Counted from the first letter of the stretch, positions 43,665-52,854 are shown. The stretch is 64,000 bases of DNA from Pseudobutyrivibrio ruminis CF1b (GCF_000424005.1 NZ_AUJB01000009.1:186001-250000); one strand, 5' to 3'. The notes: a model not told the origin generated them from the letters alone. Program-made: numbers and translations.

Positions 43665-43691
43665 GCTCACAGCAATGTGGGCTTTATTTTT
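43665..43691 (+). terminator. Terminator after virD4
   Basis: Stem GCTCACA/TGTGGGC with a GCAA loop and a T-rich tail, about 40 nt after the virD4 stop. It separates the transfer operon from the resistance cargo. Confidence 0.8.
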
Positions 43692-43768
43692 GCAGAGGGA
43701 ACAATTAGAATTGTTTTATTAAACAAATCGACGTTTGTAGGACAGGCACAACGAATGGGAGGATAACT

Positions 43769-44332
43769 ATGGATGCTAGAGAGTATTTGGAAATATTGCA
43801 TGTTGCGGAAAGGCTAAAAGATACCCCAAGACATTGCACAACAACAAAACGCAGGACAGAAAGCGTAGCTGAACATAGTTGGCGTATTTCGCTTATGGCT
43901 TTTTTGTTAAGACACGAATTTAAAGATATAGATATAGATAAGGTAGTTGATATGTGCCTTATACATGATCTTGGCGAGTGCTTTACAGGCGATATTCCAA
44001 CTTTTGTAAAGACTGACTCTGATAGAGAAGTTGAAGATTCATTATTAAATCAGTGGGTAAAAACGCTTCCTGCAGAATTATCTGAAGACATAGCGGCACT
44101 TTATAAAGAAATGGATGCACAAGAAACTAAGGAAGCTAAGCTTTATAAATCACTAGATAAACTAGAAGCCTTGATTCAGCATAATGAATCGCCACTTGAT
44201 ACTTGGTCTGAAAATGAGTTTGAACTCAACAAGACCTACGCATTTGATACAGTAGCGTTTTCCTCTTGGCTTACAGAATTGCGAGAGGTAATTTTAGAAG
44301 ACACTATGAAAAAGATAGAATCGGGGAGTTAA
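43769..44332 (+). CDS. HD-domain hydrolase (YfbR-like)
   Basis: 187 residues. The HD metal motif is spread over VAEHSWRISLMAF (first His), CLIHDLGECFTGD (HD) and the later LDKLEAL Asp. The pattern matches HD-domain nucleotidases of the YfbR/YqeK-like group, often found beside resistance genes on mobile elements. It starts behind GGGAGG and is followed by the cat gene after 29 nt. Likely activity is dephosphorylation of a nucleotide; the substrate is unknown. Confidence 0.82.
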   Translation: MDAREYLEILHVAERLKDTPRHCTTTKRRTESVAEHSWRISLMAFLLRHEFKDIDIDKVVDMCLIHDLGECFTGDIPTFVKTDSDREVEDSLLNQWVKTLPAELSEDIAALYKEMDAQETKEAKLYKSLDKLEALIQHNESPLDTWSENEFELNKTYAFDTVAFSSWLTELREVILEDTMKKIESGS

Positions 44333-44361
44333 ACAACTTCAAGTTTGTAGGGGTAATAAAA

Positions 44362-45012
44362 ATGAACTATAAGATAATTGATAAAGAAAAATACTATAGA
44401 AAAGGAGTGTTTCGCCACTTCTCGGAAGACTGTAAATGTTCGACTTCAATGACTGCAAGAATTGACGTTACGTATCTCGTTGAGTATTCCAAAAGAAATG
44501 GGACAAAGTTTTATATAAATTTCCTTTATATTCTATCAAAAGTTTTGAACTCACGTGAAGATTACAGAATGGGGTATCTTTGGCAGACAGATGAGCTGAT
44601 TTGCTATGACGTAATAAATCCTACGCAGTATGTTTTTCATGAAGATACGGAAACCTGTACGCCGGTATATACAGAGTATTTTGAGGAATATAAAAAGTTT
44701 TACACTGGTGCTTTAAATGATGTTGAGGAAGCGAAGAAGACTCGTGAATATGGTTTAGACATGGCAAATCATCCAAACTGGTTTGATGCATCTTATATAT
44801 CATGGCTTTCATATGACTCGCTTAATATTGAATTGCCTGATGGACATTTATTCTTTGCTCCTATTATCAATTGGGGGAAATACAGAGAGGAAAACGGTAG
44901 ACTTGTTATGCCTGTAACTGTTCGACTTAATCACGCAATTGCAGATGGATATTTGGTTGCTAATGTATTTCGTCTTTTGGAGAAGGAAATCAATTCTTTT
45001 GTTGAGTCATAA
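44362..45012 (+). CDS. cat: Chloramphenicol acetyltransferase, CatA-type
   Basis: 216 residues, the normal length for type A CAT. The active-site segment is RLNHAIADGYLV with catalytic His191; the residue before it is Asn rather than the frequent His. Other family blocks are visible (YINFLYILSKVLN, WTDELICYDV-like, and SWLSYDSLNIELPDG). It acetylates chloramphenicol in the cytoplasm. The ribosome site is modest (TAGGGGT). No attenuator leader is seen. Some CAT homologues of gut bacteria do not confer resistance, so activity is not certain. Confidence 0.85.
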   Translation: MNYKIIDKEKYYRKGVFRHFSEDCKCSTSMTARIDVTYLVEYSKRNGTKFYINFLYILSKVLNSREDYRMGYLWQTDELICYDVINPTQYVFHEDTETCTPVYTEYFEEYKKFYTGALNDVEEAKKTREYGLDMANHPNWFDASYISWLSYDSLNIELPDGHLFFAPIINWGKYREENGRLVMPVTVRLNHAIADGYLVANVFRLLEKEINSFVES

Positions 45013-45202
45013 TCGCATAAATTCATGATATCCTGATGAAGAAAAACAGTAGGATAAGACCATTCGCGTAGGCTTAAGTTCAAAGATTCCAGTATAAATC
45101 TATCCATCCCCGGGAGTCGGGCAGGGGCTGGGGTCGGAATGGTACCATAATAAAAAACTTAAAAAATCCGCTATCAAAAGGCTTCATACAAAAACTTATA
45201 AA
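45013..45202. other. Intergenic stretch after cat, no gene seen
   Basis: These bases hold no credible frame or RNA gene. The duplicated terminator-motif module begins right after them. Confidence 0.5.
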
Positions 45203-45240
45203 CCTCGAATCGTGAAAAATCACGGTTCGGGGTATTTTTT
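45203..45240 (+). terminator. Terminator preceding motif copy 6
   Basis: Stem CCTCGAATCGTGA/TCACGGTTCGGGG with a T-rich tail. It has the same sequence plan as 34642-34680 with a compensating change (AT to GC) in the stem. Confidence 0.88.
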
Positions 45241-45260
45241 TGCAAATTTTTAAAATCCTG

Positions 45261-45291
45261 TTTCGGATTAGCAAGGCTCATGTCCCACATA
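45261..45291 (+). promoter_or_regulatory. Element bipartite motif, copy 6
   Basis: TTTCGGATTAG and TGTCCCACATA, starts 20 bp apart, 50 nt before the ATG of the Maff2-like gene. The whole 5' region is a near-duplicate of that at copy 5. Confidence 0.8.
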
Positions 45292-45341
45292 ACTTACGAA
45301 GGGCGAAGGATGTCCTACCAAAACGAAAGGAGAAAACGGAT

Positions 45342-45551
45342 ATGGGCTATACACATGCAATCGACTCACTTAAAGGAGTCCTCATCACACTGGGTACCTC
45401 GATCGGCGCAGTTATGCTGGTTTACGGCGGCATCAAGTTTGCAATGGCTTTTCGTCAGATGGATCAGCAGGGCGAGCACCAGGCAGTTTACTCGGTGGTA
45501 GCAGGCGGCGTGCTTCTTGGGCTTGGAGCACTCGTGGCAGTTTTAACTTAA
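45342..45551 (+). CDS. Maff2-like small pilin (VirB2-like)
   Basis: 69 residues from ATG 45342. Two hydrophobic helices (about 8-30 and 48-68) are joined by a short polar loop (RQMDQQGEHQ). This is the layout of VirB2/TrbC-type pilins and of the Maff2 family found at the same place in Lachnospiraceae elements. It heads the second transfer/pilus operon. Confidence 0.75.
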   Translation: MGYTHAIDSLKGVLITLGTSIGAVMLVYGGIKFAMAFRQMDQQGEHQAVYSVVAGGVLLGLGALVAVLT

Positions 45552-45566
45552 AAAGGGAGGTTTGTG

Positions 45567-46442
45567 ATGGAAACAGTTGTAAAAGCACTCTATAACGCTT
45601 CCTTCACTATCTGGAACACCCTGATGGGTCTTGCCATGACGCTATTTTCCACAAGTCCGACGAGTGCGGCAGGTGGCTCACCTTACGGAACGGTGCATTC
45701 GCTTTATAACAGCATCTCAGCAGCTACCATTCCCATAGCCACCTGCTTTTTCGTTATAGCGATTTATAAATCGGTGGTAACTTCTCCGCCGGAACAGCAG
45801 GCGCAGCGGTTTTTAATGGATGCGGTCAGATACTGCATCATCTTGTTTGTTGCAGCGCATCTGTGGGAAATCCTTGGCTACATCATAGAGTTTTCAGATG
45901 GAATTACATCAAGTCTTGGAACGGCAAGCGGCTACACCCTTTCGATGGGAGGAGATTTGGAGAGGATAATACATGACTCATTAGAGCTTCCGGAGTTTGA
46001 ACTGTCGGGAGAGTGGATAGGAAAACTCTTTGAAGCGCTTGGCTGCGCAGCACTTCTACTTATCGGCGGAGTAGTCCTTGTACTTGTGATGGTTGCCAGT
46101 TGCCTTTCCATTATCAGTTCTGCATTTCAGAGAATCTTAAAGCCACTTATCATCATGCCTTTTGCAGGGATAGCGGTAGCAATGGGAGCAGGTGGTCATG
46201 AGATTGGAAGAAGCATGCTTCAGTTTTTAAAGACCTTCTTTGGCTTTTGCATCTCTGGAGCAATGATGGTTGTCATCATAAAGACAGGCTGCACCTTATG
46301 TACAGACCTTGTAAGTGCAGGGCTTTCCGGTGGAAGTGATATTGAAAACTGCATCATGATGACAGTTCAGGCATCGATTACACCGATTGTGATCGCAGGC
46401 CTTGTAAGAGGAACAGATTCGATCATAGCAAGGATGCTGTAG
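45567..46442 (+). CDS. VirB6/TrbL-like polytopic membrane protein
   Basis: 291 residues from ATG 45567 (preceded by GTG), behind GGGAGG. About six membrane segments, with a glycine/alanine-rich region AGIAVAMGAGGHEIGRSM. It has the size, topology and position of the VirB6-like channel protein in Gram-positive type IV systems. It follows the small pilin gene by 15 nt. Confidence 0.8.
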   Translation: METVVKALYNASFTIWNTLMGLAMTLFSTSPTSAAGGSPYGTVHSLYNSISAATIPIATCFFVIAIYKSVVTSPPEQQAQRFLMDAVRYCIILFVAAHLWEILGYIIEFSDGITSSLGTASGYTLSMGGDLERIIHDSLELPEFELSGEWIGKLFEALGCAALLLIGGVVLVLVMVASCLSIISSAFQRILKPLIIMPFAGIAVAMGAGGHEIGRSMLQFLKTFFGFCISGAMMVVIIKTGCTLCTDLVSAGLSGGSDIENCIMMTVQASITPIVIAGLVRGTDSIIARML

Positions 46443-46453
46443 GAGGTTTAGTT

Positions 46454-47011
46454 ATGGCACAGATGGAAAGAAACGTAAATTTAGAGGAAATAGACTCAGA
46501 TGCGCTCTTTGGGATTGATGCATTAAAAGGTCAAAGCATCTTGCAGAAGATCATCTTCTTTACCTGCCTTGGAGCGGGGATTGTAGCAAATGTATGTATG
46601 CCGATGTTTCTTGGAACGCCAAGAGCGGTATGTATTTTCATATTTCTTGGGCTTATCCTTATCGGCATTGCTTTTGGATGTAATTACACTCAGGACATGA
46701 CATACGGAAAGTACATGTACTGCTACTTTTTTAAGCCGGTAAAGACCCTGCGGTATGAATCCACAGAAGATATCGGGCGCATCAAGAAAAAGGCAGAAGA
46801 GCTAAAAAAGGAAGAGGAGCTGCTTCTTAGGAAGGAAAGGGAGGCAGATCCGAAAGCACAAAGAAAGCTCCTTGTTAAGCTCCTTGCATTTGTTCTTGTC
46901 TTGGTAATAGCAGTCGTATCAGCACTTATCTATGTAAAAGCTGTGCGTCCTGTAAGTTATCACCATGAAGTAATAGAGGAAACGGAGGTAGAAAGTGAAC
47001 AGGGAAACTGA
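46454..47011 (+). CDS. PrgI/VirB3-like membrane protein
   Basis: 185 residues. Two closely spaced membrane segments (about 32-54 and 57-75) follow a polar start, then a charged helix (KKKAEELKKEEELLLRKERE) and a third segment near 138-158. PrgI-like proteins have the first two; the third and the acidic end are extra. Its place between the VirB6-like and CpaF genes fits. It overlaps the next gene by 17 nt. Confidence 0.65.
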   Translation: MAQMERNVNLEEIDSDALFGIDALKGQSILQKIIFFTCLGAGIVANVCMPMFLGTPRAVCIFIFLGLILIGIAFGCNYTQDMTYGKYMYCYFFKPVKTLRYESTEDIGRIKKKAEELKKEEELLLRKEREADPKAQRKLLVKLLAFVLVLVIAVVSALIYVKAVRPVSYHHEVIEETEVESEQGN

Positions 47012-48245
47012 ACTTAGAACCCTTGCCCTAACCCTTGTAGAAGAGTTCTACGAGAACCAGGGGCAGGGAGTCTTAAATAACTTAAACAAAAGAACATACG
47101 GAAACCTTTCATCCGATAAGGATAAGGTTTTACAAAGCATCAGGGAGAGCCTTTCTGATTTTCAGGATGAAAACGGAAATGAGATGACAGAGGAAGATAA
47201 AGATCTGGTACTTTCCTTTGTAAATAAGGAGATCTGGGGATACGGGCTTATTGATGAGCTTATCCATGATAAGACTATCTCAGATATTAAGATCCATGAT
47301 GCGAACCATATCAGAATCAAGCGTGAAGGAAAAAGGGAGAGTAGCGCCATTACTTTTCCGTCAGAGGAAAGCTATGAGAGGTTTGTAACAAGACTTTTAG
47401 AGAGAAACAAGGTAAATCTTGGTACGGCTAATGCTATCCAGACCTTTACCGATGCAGATCAGGATGATTTTATCCTGCGTCTTGCAGTCATAAGCGGTCT
47501 TTTGATCGTAGGCGGAAGTCCATGTGTGGTCATAAGAAAGATTCCGAAGGATAAGTATTCTCTTAAAGAACTTGATGAGATGGGAATGTTTTCAGACCAG
47601 GTGGCAAAGAGCATGTCGGAGGAAGAAATCACGGACTTTTATATCTCAGAGGATAAGTCAGAGTTTGATATCCTCTTACACCGCATGATCAGGGGCAGAG
47701 GCATCCTTTTTACAGGGAAGGGTGCATCAGGTAAGACAACTCTTATGAATGCCTGTCTTGAAAAGATCCCTGAAACAGATTCTGTCATGATCTGTCAGGA
47801 GAATGCAGAGCTTTTTGACCTTAATCACCCAGACCTTATCGCTGCACATGTCATGGTAAATGGCGGAGATAGTAAGGTTAGCTATAACCTTGGAGACCTT
47901 ACAAGAGTAGCACTTCTTGTAGACCTTGACAGGGTAATCGTTGGAGAGGTTAAGGAAGGATCGGAAGCTGCCGGACTTTCCAAAGCTTCTATGACAGGGC
48001 ATAAGTGCTGGACATCTGTACACGGCGAAAGCTGTGAGATGGCAGTAGAGAAGATGGCAGATTATATCTCTCAGGCAACAGGCTATGGAAACAGGGAAGC
48101 ATTAAAGCAGCTTCTTGGTTTTGAGTATGTGGTACATCTAAGAAATTTCCGTGTGGATGAGATCGTAAGGATCATGGACTTTGACCATGAAAAAGGAAAG
48201 CTCGTACTTGAAAAGGTTTATCCCTTTACGAAGGAGGCAGTATGA
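46995..48245 (+). CDS. CpaF/TadA-type secretion ATPase 2 (VirB11 superfamily)
   Basis: 416 residues starting at GTG 46995, which has GGAGG upstream. Walker A is FTGKGASGKTTLMN near residue 240, Walker B-like RVIVGEVKEGSEA near 315 and a His box TSVHGES near 340. It is clearly related to the ATPase at 15996 but diverged. It lies in an operon with tadB and tadC homologues, so it probably powers the Tad-like pilus, while copy 1 is next to the prepilin peptidase. Confidence 0.9.
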   Translation: MNRETELRTLALTLVEEFYENQGQGVLNNLNKRTYGNLSSDKDKVLQSIRESLSDFQDENGNEMTEEDKDLVLSFVNKEIWGYGLIDELIHDKTISDIKIHDANHIRIKREGKRESSAITFPSEESYERFVTRLLERNKVNLGTANAIQTFTDADQDDFILRLAVISGLLIVGGSPCVVIRKIPKDKYSLKELDEMGMFSDQVAKSMSEEEITDFYISEDKSEFDILLHRMIRGRGILFTGKGASGKTTLMNACLEKIPETDSVMICQENAELFDLNHPDLIAAHVMVNGGDSKVSYNLGDLTRVALLVDLDRVIVGEVKEGSEAAGLSKASMTGHKCWTSVHGESCEMAVEKMADYISQATGYGNREALKQLLGFEYVVHLRNFRVDEIVRIMDFDHEKGKLVLEKVYPFTKEAV

Positions 48246-49360
48246 AAAACATAGTAGCGGCAGTACTTGCAAGCGTGTTCTCTCTTTCCTTAACGGGCTG
48301 CAGCGTGTTTCAGACTTTAGAGGGACAGACTGAGGATAAGCCAAATGAGTACTCAAATGTCTATGAGCTAAGTAGCGGCAAAGCTTATGTCTGGGAGCAT
48401 GAGGGAGAAACAGATATCAGAAATGATTTATCTCAGGACAGGGTAGGAGATCCGGTATTCTTTGCTTGCCCCTTAGGTGATATCAACTTTAAGGGAGATG
48501 AACTGTCAGATATCGACCAGTATCCAAGAAGTATCTGGATCCCGTCAGATATAGATGATCAGATCCCAACTGTAACCAGTAAGAATGCTCTTATCTATAT
48601 TTCAGATACTACAGTTCCGGAGGAGATCATCTTTGAAAGGTTTGCTGATTACGGGTATTCCATCGGAGTATCAAACATGGAAGCTGACGGAGGCGGACAC
48701 TATTTCATAACTTATGCAGAGACCGATGAGGATGATTACAAATACTACGTGGATATGAAATCAGAAGCAGCTCAGGTAACAGAGTTTGATACTATAGCAA
48801 GACTTTACCTTGATAAGGTGGGCGGCATGGAAGTAAATGAGGAAACCGTATCAGATGGCGGAACCGTAATGAATCTTGAAAAAGATAAATCTTATATCTG
48901 CGAGTTTTACACAGGCACCTTTTATCAGGACTTTAAGTTAAAAGCCAACATCCATAGCTTTGGAAAGCTTGAGCGGTTTGTCTGTCATGATTATGAGTTC
49001 TTACATGCCAACTGTATAAAGATTGAGATTCCGGAGTGGTTTAAGTCAGGGTACTACTTCGTGCAGGGCGTAGGACTCTTTCGATATGTAGCGGATGAAG
49101 ACCTTTTAGCTTATAACGGGAAGGCGTATGATCCGGGCATTAACTGGAATGATCCTATAAAGCAGTATGACGAGTACGGAGTCTGTATCTTTGATCCAAG
49201 CCTTGACATTGATTATGAAGATATAGAAGAAAATTCCGATCCGGGGCTTGATGAGTCAGAGATTGTGATAGGGGCAAGTCCTGAAGAAGAGGAAGAAACA
49301 GAAGGGAGTGAGATAGATGAATCCAGTGAGGGTAGCACTTTGGATAGTGATAGCAATTAG
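48242..49360 (+). CDS. Lipoprotein of the Tad-like operon
   Basis: 372 residues with a lipoprotein signal peptide (lipobox LTGC at about residues 17-20). The exported part is acidic and aromatic, probably beta-rich, and ends in a glutamate/serine tail (EEEEETEGSEIDESSEG). It overlaps cpaF by 4 nt and tadB by 44 nt. It could anchor the pilus base in the outer membrane face or contact the recipient. No family is recognised. Confidence 0.8.
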   Translation: MKNIVAAVLASVFSLSLTGCSVFQTLEGQTEDKPNEYSNVYELSSGKAYVWEHEGETDIRNDLSQDRVGDPVFFACPLGDINFKGDELSDIDQYPRSIWIPSDIDDQIPTVTSKNALIYISDTTVPEEIIFERFADYGYSIGVSNMEADGGGHYFITYAETDEDDYKYYVDMKSEAAQVTEFDTIARLYLDKVGGMEVNEETVSDGGTVMNLEKDKSYICEFYTGTFYQDFKLKANIHSFGKLERFVCHDYEFLHANCIKIEIPEWFKSGYYFVQGVGLFRYVADEDLLAYNGKAYDPGINWNDPIKQYDEYGVCIFDPSLDIDYEDIEENSDPGLDESEIVIGASPEEEEETEGSEIDESSEGSTLDSDSN

Positions 49361-50264
49361 CATATTTATCGTAAGCCTCATTATCCATAAGGAGTTTTTA
49401 AAGCGCAGCATCTTTCAGGAAATCTACGGAAAGTATAAAGGAAACCTTGAAAAGAAGGTAAAGGAAGAGAACTGGTTTGTATCAAAGTATGGAGTGATCG
49501 AAAACAGGAGCTTTCTTTATAAAATCGACAGGCTGATTACCATGAGCGGACTAAAAAAGACATTTCCGCACCTGTCAGGTGAAGTCTTTATAGGGATACT
49601 GTTCATAAGCCTTATTACTACAGCGATTTTGGTATCTAACCTTGCAGGTAACGTGTTCCTTGGACTTTTTGTTGCTCTTGCAGTGGTTACGGCAGAGTTT
49701 TTGGTGGTGATCTTTTTATCGGGAAGAACCTACAACCAGATCGAAGAGGATACGAGCCTTTTTATTTCAATCCTAAGTAACCATGCAAAGGGTAGCTCAG
49801 ATATCGTAACCATTATGACAAGAACCCTGCCAAGTATGGACGGTCCCATAAGAGAGCTTATAAAAAAGTTCCTTCTTGATGCAGAAAAGACCGGGGATAT
49901 CGACATTGCCTTTGATGTAATGAAGGAATCTGTGGATAACAGGACATTTCAGACCATCATTGTAAACCTAAAGAACTGTATGCACTACCAGGCAAATTAT
50001 GAAGAGGTATTGCAGCAGATGATGAATCAGGTAGCGGAAGCCATGAGCGCAAGGGAAGAGAGGAAGAACATCCTCTTTTCCATGAAGATCACTCTTGTGT
50101 CTATATCCATCATGAGCGTCATAATTGTTGCTCTTATCGGAAAGGGTATCGGAGTAGATGTAAAAGCGATACTTACAGGAAACATGGCAGGCCAGTTCAT
50201 TTTGTTTATCACAGGTCTTTTGTATCTGTTTGTAACCACAAAGCTCTTCGGAGTGGATAAGTAA
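49317..50264 (+). CDS. tadB: TadB-like pilus assembly membrane protein (T2SF family)
   Basis: 315 residues. N-terminal membrane segment, a paired segment near 90-130, a cytoplasmic helical domain at about 140-265 with the type II secretion F pattern (FISILSNHAKGSSDIVTIMTRTL), and two C-terminal segments. It is the inner-membrane platform that works with CpaF and TadC. The start overlaps the lipoprotein gene. Confidence 0.85.
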   Translation: MNPVRVALWIVIAISIFIVSLIIHKEFLKRSIFQEIYGKYKGNLEKKVKEENWFVSKYGVIENRSFLYKIDRLITMSGLKKTFPHLSGEVFIGILFISLITTAILVSNLAGNVFLGLFVALAVVTAEFLVVIFLSGRTYNQIEEDTSLFISILSNHAKGSSDIVTIMTRTLPSMDGPIRELIKKFLLDAEKTGDIDIAFDVMKESVDNRTFQTIIVNLKNCMHYQANYEEVLQQMMNQVAEAMSAREERKNILFSMKITLVSISIMSVIIVALIGKGIGVDVKAILTGNMAGQFILFITGLLYLFVTTKLFGVDK

Positions 50265-50274
50265 GGAGGAGAAG

Positions 50275-51126
50275 ATGATAGTAGGACTTTTATTATTTTT
50301 GATCTTTGCACTTGTCTTTACTACGATACAGACCCTTCTTCTTAGAAAAGAGGGAAAAGAGGGATCAGATAGTAAGACCTATGCAAAAGAGCAGCTTGAA
50401 AATCTAAAAGAAAGGCGGACGCTTAAGGAATTTGTCCTCAGAAAACAGATAAAGCTTAAAAAGTACGGGGCAGATATTTTTGTAAGAGATGGAATCCTGG
50501 TATCCCAGTGGTATCTGTATAAAGCGCTTTTTGCTTCTGTAGCGGGAGTGATCACTTTTGTACTATCTGTAAAGGTTTTTCATGCGGACGCAGGGTACAT
50601 TATTACAGCAGCAGTTACGGCATTTGCCTGGTTTTTCCTTGATCTGTATCTGTCTATGGAAAATAAGCAGAGTAATGAAGCCATGATGCCGGATATCTGC
50701 GAGATGAGTAGGTCGGTCCTTTACGGAAAGCGTGGTGGTCAGTACATCATTGATGCCATAAAGGATGCCTGCATAGTTGTTGAGAACAAGCGCCTTAAGA
50801 TGGGAATGATAAAGCTAAGAAGTAATCTCGATGCAGGACGCAGTCTTGAGGAATCCTTAAACGAGTTTGAGATGAGCTTTACAACACCTGAGATTGCAAG
50901 CTTTTGTACAGTTATTAAGTCTCTGCAGACAACAGGACATGTGGAGGAAGCTCTTAAGACTCTGGAAAATAACATCGAGCGTGGTCAGGCTGGTGTAAAT
51001 AAACGAAAGTGCATCGTCCTTGAAAATAAAACGATGGTGTATGTGTTACTTATAGCGTTTGATCTTCTGATCATGATTTTATACTGCATCATCATGAAGC
51101 TACTTGATATGCAGATCGCATTTTAG
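50275..51126 (+). CDS. tadC: TadC-like pilus assembly membrane protein (T2SF family)
   Basis: 283 residues with the same T2SF domain plan as TadB: paired membrane segments near 80-125, a cytoplasmic domain with PDICEMSRSVLYGKRGGQYI, and a C-terminal segment. It starts behind GGAGGAG 10 nt after tadB and would complete the platform with TadB. Confidence 0.85.
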   Translation: MIVGLLLFLIFALVFTTIQTLLLRKEGKEGSDSKTYAKEQLENLKERRTLKEFVLRKQIKLKKYGADIFVRDGILVSQWYLYKALFASVAGVITFVLSVKVFHADAGYIITAAVTAFAWFFLDLYLSMENKQSNEAMMPDICEMSRSVLYGKRGGQYIIDAIKDACIVVENKRLKMGMIKLRSNLDAGRSLEESLNEFEMSFTTPEIASFCTVIKSLQTTGHVEEALKTLENNIERGQAGVNKRKCIVLENKTMVYVLLIAFDLLIMILYCIIMKLLDMQIAF

Positions 51127-51139
51127 GAAGGGAGGCCCT

Positions 51140-51559
51140 ATGAGAAATCTTTTATTAAAGAAGAAAAAGGCATCAGTTATTGAAAACGTGCTTGTAAGTC
51201 TTATCAGTATCGTTATGGTCTGTGCCTTTCTTGTGATCGTTTTTGGAGCCTTTTCTTCTATTAATGATAAGTGGTCTATGAGGCAGGCAGCAAGAGAGAC
51301 GCTTCTTATCATGGAAACGGAAGGGTATCTAAAGCCGGAGGATGAACAGGCACTCATACATGAGCTTGAAGGTTATGGGTTATACAATATTAGTCTTTCC
51401 GGCACCACAACCAGAGAAGTTGACTATGGAGAGAGGATATATCTTAAGATCACGGGAACCTATGATGACAATATTCTCGCTTTTGCTGGAGGTATCTCAA
51501 AGGTAGCCCACCACCCGACAACCATAACCATCCATAGGCAGACCACGGCAAAGCAGTAA
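51140..51559 (+). CDS. TadE/DUF4320-like pseudopilin 1
   Basis: 139 residues from ATG 51140 behind GGGAGG. A basic start (RNLLLKKKKASVIENV) leads into one hydrophobic helix, the plan of TadE-like pseudopilins; a glutamate (IEN) lies at the expected position. The rest is a small beta-rich domain. It is a candidate substrate of the prepilin peptidase at 17234. Confidence 0.7.
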   Translation: MRNLLLKKKKASVIENVLVSLISIVMVCAFLVIVFGAFSSINDKWSMRQAARETLLIMETEGYLKPEDEQALIHELEGYGLYNISLSGTTTREVDYGERIYLKITGTYDDNILAFAGGISKVAHHPTTITIHRQTTAKQ

Positions 51560-51568
51560 GGAGGGCGT

Positions 51569-52144
51569 ATGAAAAAGAAGAAAGCAACCGGGGCAATCGG
51601 ATATGTGATGCTCTTTACAATGGCTATCATTATGGTAATCATTACGCTCTTTATGCTTGCAAGCAGCAAATTACAGACCATTCAGCACGATGTGGATGAT
51701 GCTTTGGCAGATAGTGTCCTTGCAGCTCTTGTTGCAGATGATATCTATTACTTTGAGACCTGGGAAGGGACAGGAACGGCGGTAGTAAGATTCAGGGATC
51801 TTGATGAAAGCTATAGGCTTTACAGGGACTGCATGAAGGATGCCATTGAATCAAAGAACGACTTTTACGGAAATATCCGCTATCCCACATTTATCTGTTA
51901 TGAAGTGGAAGACGGGGAAGTTACCATCACAACCTTTAATGAGTCAGGCGGAAGGAGTGAGAGTCATGGGGCACTTGGAGATGTAAAAACCCCGACAGGC
52001 GAAACAGTAAAAGAAACAAGCGCCTATGGGAAGGTCACATTTGACTTACAGAGCCTTATCGGAGGCGAGCCCATAGGAAAGAGCAGAGATTTGTATTGTA
52101 CTTTGGAAATAAACAGTGAAGAAAGTTACGAGGAGGCAAAATAA
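51569..52144 (+). CDS. Pseudopilin-like protein 2
   Basis: 191 residues. N-terminal MKKKKATGAIGYVMLFTMAI is basic then hydrophobic, as in TadE/TadF-like pseudopilins, followed by an exported domain (DDALADSVLAALVADD...). It has no recognised family beyond this plan. It overlaps the cpaB-like gene by one base. Confidence 0.65.
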   Translation: MKKKKATGAIGYVMLFTMAIIMVIITLFMLASSKLQTIQHDVDDALADSVLAALVADDIYYFETWEGTGTAVVRFRDLDESYRLYRDCMKDAIESKNDFYGNIRYPTFICYEVEDGEVTITTFNESGGRSESHGALGDVKTPTGETVKETSAYGKVTFDLQSLIGGEPIGKSRDLYCTLEINSEESYEEAK

Positions 52145-52854
52145 TGTTTGAGAAAAAGGTTAATGTAAAGGAAACCCCTAAGCAGGGGAAAAAGGAAAAG
52201 AAAGAAAAAAAGCAGGTAAAGGCACCGGGAGTTGTAAAGATAGTACTTGTGCCGCTTCTTATTACGGCGATCTTAGTTGCAGCCATCTATCTTGTGATGG
52301 ATAAGATGACAGAGCGTGAGACCCTTCTTAAGAATGTGGTTGTAGCCAGCCAGGATATCAGGGTAAACGCCTATATCACACCGGATGAAGTTGATCAGTA
52401 TTTTGATGTGATCCAGGTAGACGGGAATGCAGTAGCAGAGAATGCCTATACGTCTCTTAAGGATTTAAAAGAAAAAGGATTTTATACCAATATCCCGATC
52501 GGAAGCGGTCAGATCCTTTACTCCGGTAATATCAAGCCCACAGATGCAAGGCTTGATAAATATAAGTCCGGATATGAGATTACCAGTATCGCAGTATCGA
52601 ACTTCGATAAGGGCGTAAACGGAAAGCTAAGAGAGGGAGCAATCATTGATGTATATGCAGTTGACCCTGCAACAGATGAACTCACTCTATATGTGGAAGA
52701 TGTATACGTGGCAGGAGCATTTGATTCCTCCGGCAATGAGCTTACCACAGAGGAAGGTGTAGCCCAGAGCTTTACAGTCTATGTAAAGGCAGCCGAGATT
52801 GAGAACATGAACCGTGCAATCAACTATGGCGAAATCCACATTTATCAGAAATAA
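52144..52854 (+). CDS. cpaB: CpaB/RcpC-like pilus assembly protein (SAF domain)
   Basis: 236 residues. A lysine-rich cytoplasmic start is followed by one membrane segment (about 33-53) and an exported region with a SAF-like domain (VVVASQDIRVNAYITPDEV; NIPIGSGQILYSGNI) and a second conserved part (GKLREGAIIDVYAVD). CpaB proteins are typical of Tad loci. It is last gene of the operon and a terminator follows. Confidence 0.82.
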   Translation: MFEKKVNVKETPKQGKKEKKEKKQVKAPGVVKIVLVPLLITAILVAAIYLVMDKMTERETLLKNVVVASQDIRVNAYITPDEVDQYFDVIQVDGNAVAENAYTSLKDLKEKGFYTNIPIGSGQILYSGNIKPTDARLDKYKSGYEITSIAVSNFDKGVNGKLREGAIIDVYAVDPATDELTLYVEDVYVAGAFDSSGNELTTEEGVAQSFTVYVKAAEIENMNRAINYGEIHIYQK

